Assembly: GCA_044222005.1 (NCBI GenBank)
Contig: JBGANY010000017.1
Location: 1 to 36,993 of the forward strand
Source: Methylotenera_A sp044222005
GTDB lineage: Bacteria > Pseudomonadota > Gammaproteobacteria > Burkholderiales > Methylophilaceae
Length of the DNA stretch: 36,993 nt
Direction of reading: 5' to 3'
Below the pieces are notes generated by a model that was not told where the DNA came from, did no database searches, and worked only from the letters and a program-made list of their open reading frames with translations. This document shows positions 16,208 to 24,023 of the stretch, one piece after another (position 1 is the first letter of the stretch; the number at the start of each line of letters is the position of its first letter). The position numbers and the translations under genes were made by a program.

Positions 16208-16579
16208 TTAGGACTTTGTTAAGTTAGTAGTAATGGGTGGCAATATATCTGTCGAGCATTTTGATACTGCACGCATATCAATGCACTGCTGAGTATTGTC
16301 TGAACAGCACTCTTCAGTAAGATAGGCAATCATGTCTAGCATCAATGGAATATTCGCACGATAACGCTGATAACGGCCTTGCTGCTCGACACTTATCAGG
16401 CCAGCTTGTGTCATTGCTTTTAAGTGAAATGACATATTGGTCGATGGCACATCCAGTGTTGAGGCAATATCGCCTGCAACCATGCCTTCTAAGCCTTTTT
16501 TGACCAAAAGGCGAAAGACATCTAACCTAACACCAGAAGAAAGAGATTCAAAAACAGTTGTAGCAGTAAGTTTATCCAT
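16208..16579 (-). CDS. arsR: ArsR-family metalloregulator of the ars operon
   Basis: A 123-aa winged-helix repressor released from DNA by As(III). The recognition region VPSTNMSFHLKAMTQAG (44-60) and wing (GLISVEQQGRYQRYR) are typical of SmtB/ArsR. Cysteines are clustered near the C-terminus (Cys91, Cys92, Cys99), the arrangement of the Acidithiobacillus-type ArsR, not the CxC in the DNA-binding helix of E. coli R773 ArsR. It leads the operon and is divergent from the thioesterase gene; the shared intergenic region contains a good candidate operator. Confidence 0.93.
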   Translation of the reverse strand: MDKLTATTVFESLSSGVRLDVFRLLVKKGLEGMVAGDIASTLDVPSTNMSFHLKAMTQAGLISVEQQGRYQRYRANIPLMLDMIAYLTEECCSDNTQQCIDMRAVSKCSTDILPPITTNLTKS

Positions 16580-16585
16580 ATGTTA

Positions 16586-16617
16586 ATACTACAACAGTTG
16601 TTGAAATATTGCAGTAT
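16586..16617. promoter_or_regulatory. Candidate ArsR operator between arsR and the thioesterase gene
   Basis: A perfect inverted repeat ACAAC-A-GTTGT lies at 16591-16601, and a wider pair ATACTAC (16586-16592)/GCAGTAT (16611-16617) matches at 6 of 7 positions. Both are in the 80-bp gap between divergent starts, so bound ArsR could control both directions. Confidence 0.5.
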
Positions 16618-16659
16618 ATTTTTATCGATTTGGAATATGATAGCAATCAGGAGATGTCG

Positions 16660-17118
16660 ATGAATAAGCACGAACTGGAGCAGTACCTACATGAACATAT
16701 TCCGCTCTCACTTGCCATGCAGGTCGGTGTGGTAGAGATGGGAGATGATGGTGTAATTCTGAGCGCTCCTTTAGCTCCAAATATCAATCACACCAGCACC
16801 ATATTCAGCGGTAGTGCATCTGCCGTGGCGATTCTTGCGGCATGGTCACTGGTGCATGTTCGTCTGAAGAATGCGGGCATTGCTAGCAGTATCGTTATTC
16901 AGCGCAATAGCATGGAATATGAGCAACCAATCTACGGTGGTTTTATAGCGCGTTCATTAATCACCCAACCAGAAACTTGGCAGCTTTTTATGCGAACATT
17001 TTTACGCTGGGGTCGGGCAAGGATTGCGGTGTCCTCGTTGCTAGAATATAAAGGGAAAACAGTTGGTATATTTGAGGGTGACTTTGTGGCTATAAACTTG
17101 AATCCAAGGAAGTCCTAG
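16660..17118 (+). CDS. YiiD C-terminal-type hotdog thioesterase
   Basis: A 152-aa single-domain protein like the C-terminal thioesterase half of E. coli YiiD (putative acyl-CoA/ACP thioesterase, hotdog fold): LEQYLHEHIPLSLAMQVGV, LAPNINHTSTIFSGS (the N-H and GS positions of the family), then YEQPIYGGFIARSL and RWGRARIAV. The substrate is unknown. The start is ATG 16660, with AGGAG at 16649-16653; a nearby ATG at 16654 and longer TTG starts are less likely. It is divergent from arsR across a candidate operator, and is the only island gene with no known arsenic link. It may be a passenger, or part of the ArsR regulon. Confidence 0.8.
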   Translation: MNKHELEQYLHEHIPLSLAMQVGVVEMGDDGVILSAPLAPNINHTSTIFSGSASAVAILAAWSLVHVRLKNAGIASSIVIQRNSMEYEQPIYGGFIARSLITQPETWQLFMRTFLRWGRARIAVSSLLEYKGKTVGIFEGDFVAINLNPRKS

Positions 17119-17265
17119 GTAAAGAACTAGTAGATTAATGCCTGCTTTAGGCCGATAGTTGCCATAAAGTTTTAAGAAACGTGACAACTAGATGAGCGTC
17201 AGCGAGTATCGGTGGGGATGGTGAGTAAATAACATTAAAAATCAATATGTTATAACAAATCTCAG

Positions 17266-17303
17266 TCCGCTTGCCACGAGTTTGATCCTCGCACACCCTA
17301 CCA
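17266..17303 (+). repeat. Diverged copy of the tRNA-Lys 3' half (candidate attR)
   Basis: Positions 17266-17303 repeat 13155-13192 with five transitions in 38 bp, including the T arm, the 3' acceptor strand and CCA. No 5' half of a tRNA precedes it, so it is not a functional tRNA. It marks the right end of the ~4.1-kb arsenic island, immediately before mshN. The rest of 17119-17336 shows nothing recognisable. Confidence 0.75.
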
Positions 17304-17336
17304 AATTCTATGCGGTACGCGGAGATGTAGTTGCTA

Positions 17337-18557
17337 TTAGTTCTGGAGGCGTTGATTAATCTGTTTTATTCGTTGTTCTACAAATTGTGATAATTCTGGA
17401 CTGAGTGTTGCGCTGGATTTGACGTGTGCAAAAGCCTCTTGCGATTTTTCCAGCTTGCCGACTGCCTGTAATGAAATGCCCAGGCCGATCAGCGTACTCG
17501 TTGTGGCGCTATTAGAAGCAGATGGGTTGAGAGAGAGTGCTGTTGTATAGTGGCTGATTGCCTCTTCGTGGCGGTTGGCACGTTGCAGCAGGGTGGCTAA
17601 AAAGCTCTGATAATCGGCATGGTTCTTTGCATAGGATAAACCTTGTTCCAGGGTGCTTAAGGCTCCCGCAGAATCACCCGCCTCTACCTGCAAGCGTGCC
17701 AGCGTCATGCGAAAATCATTTTGCTCCGGCGTAATAGCCAAGCCGGCAGCAAGCGTTGCTCCGGCATCGTCATAGCGTTTATTATCCAGCAACAAGCCTG
17801 CAAGTGTTTGCCTGGCCTCCTGATTGGTCGGGTTAGTTTCAAGCGCCAGGGTCAGACTGGCCTGTGCTTCAGAAACTCGGCCTTGTTGAAGGTATGAAAG
17901 TGCCTGACGATAGTAGTTTTCCGACTTTTGATCTGGTCTGATTTGTTTGCCAATGGTTGCATTGTCGGTATTTTGCTTGGTCATGGGTTTTACGATTGGC
18001 TCAGGTATAAGCAATTTTTCTGCGCTATCTGAGACCGGTGATTCAAATGGCTGTTTAGGGGGCAGAGATTTCATTGTCGAAGTTTCTGGTATCAGATTTG
18101 CAATCACCTTTTCTTTCGGTGCTTTTGCATCGACGGCTTCAGTGACAGGCGGGTTGTATTTCAGCCTGGTTTCGAACAGCGGACGTGACTCAAATATGGC
18201 AGCTTGCTCAGTTACAGCTTCAATAGCGGGTGCCGAGGGGGTATTGGCTGGTCCAAGCGTGGTTAAAGATACCGCTCGGGTAATGGGTTTGGGTTTTATA
18301 TTGGCAGTAATCACTTTATCCATATCGCTGCTATGCGATTGCGCCAGCGTGCTTTGCATCCACAAATAGGCGCCACCAGCCAGCAAGACCATGATGCCGC
18401 CTGCCTTTATGAGCGGCAGCCTGAGGTTTACCGAGGGCATTTGACCAGGTTGTGCTGCAGCTACCGTGCTTAGTTTGGGGGTAACGGTCATCTCCGCGTT
18501 GGCAACTCTGGCACCACGCTGTTCCAGATCCTTTAACATTTGGTTGATTAAACTCAT
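17337..18557 (-). CDS. mshN: MSHA biogenesis protein MshN (TPR protein)
   Basis: A 406-aa inner-membrane-anchored TPR protein of the MSHA-type IV pilus locus. The N-terminal MSLINQMLKDLEQRGA is the MshN signature. A single transmembrane helix (~47-67, GGIMVLLAGGAYLWM) is followed by a Pro/Ala-rich linker and then TPR repeats (~210-400, SYLQQGRVSEAQASLTLALE, NPTNQEARQTLAGLLLDNKR). Likely an assembly factor acting with MshM and the secretin MshL. Last gene of the long msh operon, ending 34 bp from the island scar. Confidence 0.88.
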   Translation of the reverse strand: MSLINQMLKDLEQRGARVANAEMTVTPKLSTVAAAQPGQMPSVNLRLPLIKAGGIMVLLAGGAYLWMQSTLAQSHSSDMDKVITANIKPKPITRAVSLTTLGPANTPSAPAIEAVTEQAAIFESRPLFETRLKYNPPVTEAVDAKAPKEKVIANLIPETSTMKSLPPKQPFESPVSDSAEKLLIPEPIVKPMTKQNTDNATIGKQIRPDQKSENYYRQALSYLQQGRVSEAQASLTLALETNPTNQEARQTLAGLLLDNKRYDDAGATLAAGLAITPEQNDFRMTLARLQVEAGDSAGALSTLEQGLSYAKNHADYQSFLATLLQRANRHEEAISHYTTALSLNPSASNSATTSTLIGLGISLQAVGKLEKSQEAFAHVKSSATLSPELSQFVEQRIKQINQRLQN

Positions 18558-18582
18558 TTTAATATCAATCCTTTAATTAAAG

Positions 18583-19485
18583 TTACTGTGGATAAACCAG
18601 CAATGCGCTGCCGAATACGCTCAGTAATACGGCCAAAGAAAAGCCGTGCAGATGCACTTTTCTCCATATGGATTCAATGGATTTGGTGTCTGAAGCGGCG
18701 GCCAATACCTCGCTAAACCCGACTTGATGTTTGCCTTTGCCGTAGGTGGCGAGTAACGCCTTGTGCGCCAGTATGTTGACAAGGCGCGGAACCCCTTTGG
18801 ATTTTAAGTACATGAGGGTTAAGGCCAGATTGCCGAATATGCGGCTGCCTTGATAGCCGGCGATGACCAGGCGATGATTCAGGTAATAGCGCATTTCGTC
18901 ACTGCTTAGGCGGCCAAGCTGATATTCAAATGTAATGCGTTGTTTTAATTGCCGAATAGAGGCATGGTTCAGTTTGTCTTCAAGTTCTGGTTGCCCAAAA
19001 ATCACCACCTGCAGCAGTTTGCGTTTTTCCGTTTCCAGGTTACTCAATAAACGCAATGCCTCGAGCGTTTCAATCGGCATGGCCTGTACTTCATCCAGAC
19101 ATACCACCACCTTGATGCCTTCCCGGGCAAAATCCAGCAAGCCGAGTGTGAGTGCATTCAAAAGTGCATGCTGCGTGACCTCGCTTGGCAATGCGATGCC
19201 TAGCTCCTGAGCCAGCACCATGAGCAAAGATTGCGGCTCTAAATACGGGTTGGGTACATAGGCCACTTTAAAGCTGGTGTCCAGGCTGGACATGAGTTTG
19301 CGGCATAGCAGGGTTTTTCCCGTGCCGACTTCACCTGTGATTTTGATAAACCCTTCACCGGAAAGAATGGCAAATAGCAGCGTATTCAGGCCTTCCTGAT
19401 AGCTGCGCGATGCAAAATAGAAACTGGTATCAGGCGTGATGCTGAAAGGCAGTTCTTTTAAGCCAAAATGATTCAGATACATCAT
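18583..19485 (-). CDS. mshM: MSHA biogenesis ATPase MshM (ExeA/GspA family)
   Basis: A 300-aa AAA ATPase related to ExeA/GspA, which help place secretins through peptidoglycan. MMYLNHFGLKELPFSITPDT is the typical N-terminus. Walker A GEVGTGKT, Walker B VVCLDEVQAM and the sensor region LLSNLETEKRKLLQVVIFGQ are present. A C-terminal hydrophobic segment (LAVLLSVFGSALLVY) suggests a membrane anchor, but there is no peptidoglycan-binding extension as in ExeA. The start directly abuts the mshL stop; two ATGs in tandem make the exact start ambiguous by one codon. Confidence 0.9.
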   Translation of the reverse strand: MMYLNHFGLKELPFSITPDTSFYFASRSYQEGLNTLLFAILSGEGFIKITGEVGTGKTLLCRKLMSSLDTSFKVAYVPNPYLEPQSLLMVLAQELGIALPSEVTQHALLNALTLGLLDFAREGIKVVVCLDEVQAMPIETLEALRLLSNLETEKRKLLQVVIFGQPELEDKLNHASIRQLKQRITFEYQLGRLSSDEMRYYLNHRLVIAGYQGSRIFGNLALTLMYLKSKGVPRLVNILAHKALLATYGKGKHQVGFSEVLAAASDTKSIESIWRKVHLHGFSLAVLLSVFGSALLVYPQ

Positions 19486-21156
19486 TTATCTCGTTTCATT
19501 GGTAGCGCCGGCAACGGTTTCTGGTCTTTGCATGTTATCAATACGCTGCTGGCTGGATAAAACGTCATTGCTCCAGCTATCCTGGCCTTGTACCACGGTG
19601 GCTTTAAGCAGAATCACGAGTTCTGTTTTGCTTGTGGTTGAGCCATTCTGGCGGAAAGCTGCACCAACGCCTTTTACATCACCCAGGCCGGGCACTTTAG
19701 ATTTGCTGCTGATATTGCTTTCGGTCATCAGACCGCCAATCGCAATCACGCGGCCATCACGCGTACGCACAATGCTGTCGGTCTCGCTCACGTTGCTGGA
19801 AGCCAGCGGCAGATTGATTTGACCTAACTCTCCGCCCAAAGTCACCTGCTTGTTCACTGTAGAAACCTGGCTGATAGAAGGGTGGATGTGCAGGATGATG
19901 TTATCGTCTTTGTCGATTTGCGGTGTCACATCCAGCGCAATGCCAGAGAAGAAAGGCTGCAGCGTAACTTCCGGAATAGTCGTGGTTGCGCCGGTAGAGG
20001 CGGTGGTGCTGGATGAAACGCCCGTGACAAAGAACTCGTCCGTACCCACTTTCAGCACCGCTTTTTGATTATTAATGGTGGCGATGCGCGGGCTGGACAG
20101 CACCTGGACATCTCCCTGTGTTTCCAGGAAAGACAGCAATGCGGCAAAATTAGCGCCCTGCAGCGCAACTGCAAATAACGGCCCGCCAATAGCGGTGGTG
20201 GCCACATTTGATAGAACACTGCCAGCCGAGGCGCTTAAATCGCCGCTGCTCAAAGTGCCATGGCCGCTGCTGCTAAGCTGGGTGTCAGCATTGATGCTGC
20301 CGACAATCCCGGTGTTGGAGCCTTTACGCCCAAATACTGACCAGTTGACGCCGCTTTGAGACTGGTCGTTGAGCTGTACATTCAGGATTTTAGCCTCCAG
20401 AATCACCTGGCGCTCGATGCTTACCTGCATCAGACGCAAAAACGCTTCCACATTGCGCACTTCATTTGGCATGGCACGCACCAGGATGACGCCTGATTGC
20501 GGATTGACAATCACGCGCCGGCCGTTCTCATTGCTTACAATGCCATTGAGCGAGTCTGCCAGATCTTTCCAGAAATCATTGTTGGATGTCGTCTCAATGC
20601 TTGTGCTAATCAGTGGCGTACGGCTACCGGGATTGGTCGAGTTGGTGTTGGTGATCCCCCCCTGGATTTGCTGGCCATTTGCATTGCTGCCGCCGCTTAC
20701 TGAGCCGGAAGTGACGCGCGTATCAGAAGAGCCTTTGCGCTGACCTACAATATAATTCACCTGAAATACGCGTGTCTGCATCGCCTGCGGTTCGATAAAA
20801 ATGCGCGTGCCTTCTACTCTGTATTCATAGCCGTAAAGATCGCGCAGTGAATCCAGAGCTTCAAATACCCCGCTGACAATGCCCATGAGCACCTGGTTTG
20901 CAGGCGCATTGTTGATCACCAGATCAAAACGCGGTTCAAGCTGTTTTGCGGTTGCTTTTGGCGCCACCATTTTTAACGGTGGTAGCAGTGCATTGTTGAT
21001 CGCATCCGGTGTAGGGGCTGGCGCCTTAGTCTCGGCAGCAAGCTTCAACTCGTCCTTGATTTTATTGAGCGTCGTGTTCTTTTGCGGTGGCGGCGTGACG
21101 CATCCGCTCAACAGCATAAGAATAATCAATAATAAGGAGTGTATTTTTTGCATCAT
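19486..21156 (-). CDS. mshL: MSHA secretin MshL, with an apparent N-domain deletion
   Basis: Outer-membrane secretin channel for the pilus, 556 aa. The lipoprotein signal is MMQKIHSLLLIILMLLSGC. The C-terminal secretin domain is clear: VLSSPRIATINNQKAVLKVG, RVIAIGGLMTES, VPGLGDVKGVGAAFR, TELVILLKATVV. The N-terminal domain reads NAPANQVLMGIVSG directly joined to VFEALDSLRDLYGYEY (junction Gly96/Val97, about 20868). In MshL proteins I know, roughly 28 residues of the STN fold, with a VSG...NLK-type strand pair, lie between these blocks. The frame is kept. If real, the N0-like domain would be damaged. A Ser/Gly/Asn-rich loop (~145-185) follows. Confidence 0.92.
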   Translation of the reverse strand: MMQKIHSLLLIILMLLSGCVTPPPQKNTTLNKIKDELKLAAETKAPAPTPDAINNALLPPLKMVAPKATAKQLEPRFDLVINNAPANQVLMGIVSGVFEALDSLRDLYGYEYRVEGTRIFIEPQAMQTRVFQVNYIVGQRKGSSDTRVTSGSVSGGSNANGQQIQGGITNTNSTNPGSRTPLISTSIETTSNNDFWKDLADSLNGIVSNENGRRVIVNPQSGVILVRAMPNEVRNVEAFLRLMQVSIERQVILEAKILNVQLNDQSQSGVNWSVFGRKGSNTGIVGSINADTQLSSSGHGTLSSGDLSASAGSVLSNVATTAIGGPLFAVALQGANFAALLSFLETQGDVQVLSSPRIATINNQKAVLKVGTDEFFVTGVSSSTTASTGATTTIPEVTLQPFFSGIALDVTPQIDKDDNIILHIHPSISQVSTVNKQVTLGGELGQINLPLASSNVSETDSIVRTRDGRVIAIGGLMTESNISSKSKVPGLGDVKGVGAAFRQNGSTTSKTELVILLKATVVQGQDSWSNDVLSSQQRIDNMQRPETVAGATNETR

Positions 21157-21593
21157 TTTTTCTCGCTTACAACAATTTTAGAAGAGCGCTTCGTTTTAAC
21201 TTTTGCTGCAGCAGGAGCTGCAACAGGCGACAAGGTTTTTTTCTCAATGGCATAATCCATCAACAATGTTTGTGTCGTCATGTCCGGATTGCGCAATACG
21301 GCTGCATGTTCATCAAGCCGGATGAGTGTTGCCTGCTCATATTTTTTACCCAGCATGACTGCTTTGCCGTTGATGATGGCGGTACGGCGTTGCGGGCCTA
21401 TCAGCACCGATTGCAGCACCGGCGCTGCAGCCTGTTCGGAATGGTCACCATTTTCTGCATTGCTATAAATTGATGCAGGTGGCTGTGTAGGGTCTTTTAA
21501 TGTGTCGGCCTGCGCGACGTGTATGCTAGCCAAAACGATGGGCAAGAATTTTAGCAATGCTGGATGGAGAAGTCGGTTTGTCAGTTTCATCAT
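21153..21593 (-). CDS. mshK: MSHA biogenesis protein MshK-like
   Basis: A 146-aa periplasmic protein with an N-terminal signal peptide (…PIVLASIHVAQADTL). DPTQPPAS after the signal and VLQSVLIGPQRRTAIINGK followed by VMLG match the MshK/PilP/GspC-like pattern of a small beta-sandwich that contacts the secretin. The C-terminus is Lys-rich (KVKTKRSSKIVVSEKK). The start overlaps the mshJ stop by 1 nt and its stop overlaps mshL by 4 nt. Confidence 0.82.
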   Translation of the reverse strand: MMKLTNRLLHPALLKFLPIVLASIHVAQADTLKDPTQPPASIYSNAENGDHSEQAAAPVLQSVLIGPQRRTAIINGKAVMLGKKYEQATLIRLDEHAAVLRNPDMTTQTLLMDYAIEKKTLSPVAAPAAAKVKTKRSSKIVVSEKK

Positions 21594-22306
21594 TAAATAC
21601 TCAACCAGGTTTGATCCAGGCTTAAGGTATACACCGTTAGCTTCAGCTGACTGTCAGGGTAATGTTCCGCACTTAAATCAGCCTTGCTCCATAACACGTG
21701 CCAAGGCATTTTTTCCAGTTCTGATACGTACTCAAGTAAATCCAGATAGCGCCCTTCGATGGTAATTTCTACACCATGTTTGAATACAGGGGAATCCTGT
21801 TTTTTGGATTGATCTATGTGTGATGTGTCTTGCACAGCCGAACTGGATGTTGCTGTACTGGTGCCTTCCGATGAATTATCAAGCAAGTCTTTGGTTGGCA
21901 ATGTCTTGAGTTCGATTAATTTAAGTGCGCTATTTTTTTTCAATAAACTACGCAGTAACTCGGGCATTTTGTCCGGGCTGATAAGCGTGGTTTGCAGGCC
22001 GCTTAATTGGGTTTCCAGAAGCTGTAAATGTGACTGTAACTCAGCAATACGCTGTTTATTCTGCGCATCGGGGTCTGCGACTGCTTGCTTGGAAAATTCG
22101 CCGATTTGTTGATTTAAGCCTTGAATCTGTGTTTGGTCCGTCACAAGTTCCCTAGCGAGTATTTTTTGGCGTTCCAGCACCGGGCCAAGCAATAGCATGT
22201 TGATGACGGCGTAGACCACCACCAGTAATGCGCAGGCCACCATCCAGCGCTCGCGTGGATTGAGCGCTTCAAATTTGCTGCCAATGATTTGCCAGGCGTG
22301 TTTCAA
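21593..22306 (-). CDS. mshJ: MSHA biogenesis protein MshJ (PilO/GspM-like)
   Basis: A 237-aa bitopic inner-membrane protein: short cytoplasmic N-terminus (LNPRERWMV), one transmembrane helix (~23-42), a coiled coil (~45-110) and a periplasmic ferredoxin-like C-terminal domain (ITIEGRYLDLLEYVSELEKM, WHVLWSKADL). This is the architecture of PilO/GspM in the alignment complex joining the platform to the secretin. A Ser/Thr-rich insertion lies at ~150-170. Starts within the 4-nt overlap with the pilN-like gene. Confidence 0.85.
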   Translation of the reverse strand: MKHAWQIIGSKFEALNPRERWMVACALLVVVYAVINMLLLGPVLERQKILARELVTDQTQIQGLNQQIGEFSKQAVADPDAQNKQRIAELQSHLQLLETQLSGLQTTLISPDKMPELLRSLLKKNSALKLIELKTLPTKDLLDNSSEGTSTATSSSAVQDTSHIDQSKKQDSPVFKHGVEITIEGRYLDLLEYVSELEKMPWHVLWSKADLSAEHYPDSQLKLTVYTLSLDQTWLSI

Positions 22307-23052
22307 GATTTCTTTTCGTCCTTGGTGTTTTCAATGCCGGACACCGATGTTTCATCGGTAGACTGCAATGCGAACTCAATATATTGAGGTTCAAGTGCCT
22401 GCCTGGCTGCCGATGCAGCTGCAGGCGCGGCAGATGTGCCGCTGTTGGCCGTCGAGATTTGAACCGCCGCCGGTGTCGCTGGATTGCTGTTGGCGGCATC
22501 TGCCTTTGGCAAGCGCATGTTTAAGGCGGAAAATAATTTGCCTTTTAACGCAGGCTCATTGCCCAGGTGAGTGATGTATTCTGGTACAAGCGCCGCCTGC
22601 AAGGTGCGGCCGCTGATATTGAGCTTTTCGGTCTGGCTGTCAAAGCTGAAGCTGGTCAGCCATAGTCCGTCCAGGCTTTGTCTGGCAAAAGCCCGCATGA
22701 GCGCAGCGTAACCCTTCTCTGGGGTGGCTGAACTCTGGTCTACAGTTCGCAGTATTTGCTGCTGCATGATTTCCTTTTGCTCCAGTTGCGTAATTTGTTC
22801 CAGCAGTGTCTTGTCTGGCGCACGCGGCGTATGTAACAAAGCCGTTTGTTTCAATTGTGCTTGCGTCGCCGATAGCTCTTCCGCCACCTGGCTGCGCTGT
22901 GTGCCTAGCAACGACAGCTGCTGTTGCGCATAGCCGTAATATCCCAACATCAATACGGATAAAACACCTAGCGTCATGACTATATTATTCGGATTTAAGA
23001 AATCCTTTTGCTTGATAAGAGCTGGATTTAGGAGGTTAATCTGCTGACTCAT
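22303..23052 (-). CDS. PilN-domain protein (second MshI-type component)
   Basis: A 249-aa inner-membrane protein. The N-terminal QQINLLNPALIKQKDFLNP is the PilN/GspL-type motif that binds the PilM-like partner. A transmembrane helix (~23-42) is followed by coiled coil (~45-100) and a small periplasmic fold (LDGLWLTSFSFDSQTEKLNI) with an Ala/Ser/Pro-rich C-terminal extension. In gammaproteobacterial msh loci a comparable gene is often annotated mshI2. It overlaps mshI and mshJ by 4 nt on each side. Confidence 0.82.
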   Translation of the reverse strand: MSQQINLLNPALIKQKDFLNPNNIVMTLGVLSVLMLGYYGYAQQQLSLLGTQRSQVAEELSATQAQLKQTALLHTPRAPDKTLLEQITQLEQKEIMQQQILRTVDQSSATPEKGYAALMRAFARQSLDGLWLTSFSFDSQTEKLNISGRTLQAALVPEYITHLGNEPALKGKLFSALNMRLPKADAANSNPATPAAVQISTANSGTSAAPAAASAARQALEPQYIEFALQSTDETSVSGIENTKDEKKS

Positions 23053-23990
23053 GATGAGGCTCCTTCACGTAATGCGGCCCCTAATACAGGCAACAAGCTG
23101 GCCTGCATGGCCAAATCGGTTAATTCGGCGTGCTGCTGGAAGTTAAACACATCGGTTAAATCAAATCGCTCAATCGGAATATAAAGTGAGGATTTCAAAT
23201 AATCGTAGCAATCTTCGCGCCCCACAAACGGTGCCAATACCAGGCGATTGGTGGTGATGTAGGTAAACTCGCGTTCAAAACTGTCCAGCGACCGCTGGAT
23301 TTCCAGCGATAGGCGCTCGAACACTCGGGTCCTCTGATCGCTATCCTCGCTGTGCAATTGTGTAGTATCAATATCAATATGTCTGGAATGGTAAAGCTCG
23401 CCTCCGGAAGTAAACGTCAGCAAGCAGCTATTGCCATTAACGGAAAGCATGGCCAGACCGCGACCTTCTTGCTCCAGATAAGCTGCGATATTGCGTTGTG
23501 CCAGCTCGGGAATATCAATCACTTCCAGTCCTGTTGCAGAAACATCAATCAACCGCGCAATGTAATCGCTGATGAGTTCGTTTTTGGCGACAGCCGCATA
23601 CACATAAGATTGCCGATTGGCAATATAGGGATTGGCGGGGATGTCGATGACATCAATCGTGGCCTGCTCTACCGGGTAATCAATCATGTCCTTGAGCTTC
23701 CAGCCCACGGCCTGCTTCAGTTCATTGGCCGGAACATTCGGCTTTTCAAGATGCACTAACTTGTATTCGTCCTGCGCGAGCAATAATGAACAATGCCGGC
23801 TAGCCAAACCTAGATCAGCCGCCAAAGCTTTGGCCGAGGCACGGTCTTTAAGGTTTTCAGGGCGGACACCACAAAAAGTCACCAGTGGTTTCTCATTCGG
23901 TTGATGCGTCACATGTGCGGCGCAAGTGCCATCTTCAGAGGCGCATATTGCAGTCCATCCAGGTTTTTTTTGCTTGGTAAAAAGTCGCAT
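23049..23990 (-). CDS. mshI: MSHA biogenesis protein MshI (PilM-like)
   Basis: A 313-aa cytoplasmic PilM-like protein with an actin-like fold. WTAICASEDGTCAAHV near the start, an AVGWKLKDMIDYP segment, VYAAVAKNELISDYIARL and the DIPELAQRNIAAYLE region match MshI. It should bind the cytoplasmic tail of the PilN-like partner encoded directly downstream. Gene order mshI-pilN-like-mshJ-mshK-mshL parallels pilM-N-O-P-Q. Confidence 0.88.
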   Translation of the reverse strand: MRLFTKQKKPGWTAICASEDGTCAAHVTHQPNEKPLVTFCGVRPENLKDRASAKALAADLGLASRHCSLLLAQDEYKLVHLEKPNVPANELKQAVGWKLKDMIDYPVEQATIDVIDIPANPYIANRQSYVYAAVAKNELISDYIARLIDVSATGLEVIDIPELAQRNIAAYLEQEGRGLAMLSVNGNSCLLTFTSGGELYHSRHIDIDTTQLHSEDSDQRTRVFERLSLEIQRSLDSFEREFTYITTNRLVLAPFVGREDCYDYLKSSLYIPIERFDLTDVFNFQQHAELTDLAMQASLLPVLGAALREGASS

Positions 23991-24023
23991 GTTCTGTCCC
24001 TATTCTATTGCCGTAAATAATCG

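Noticed and set aside
17266..17303. Second tRNA-Lys gene
   Set aside because: Only the 3' half is present; nothing tRNA-like lies upstream of it.
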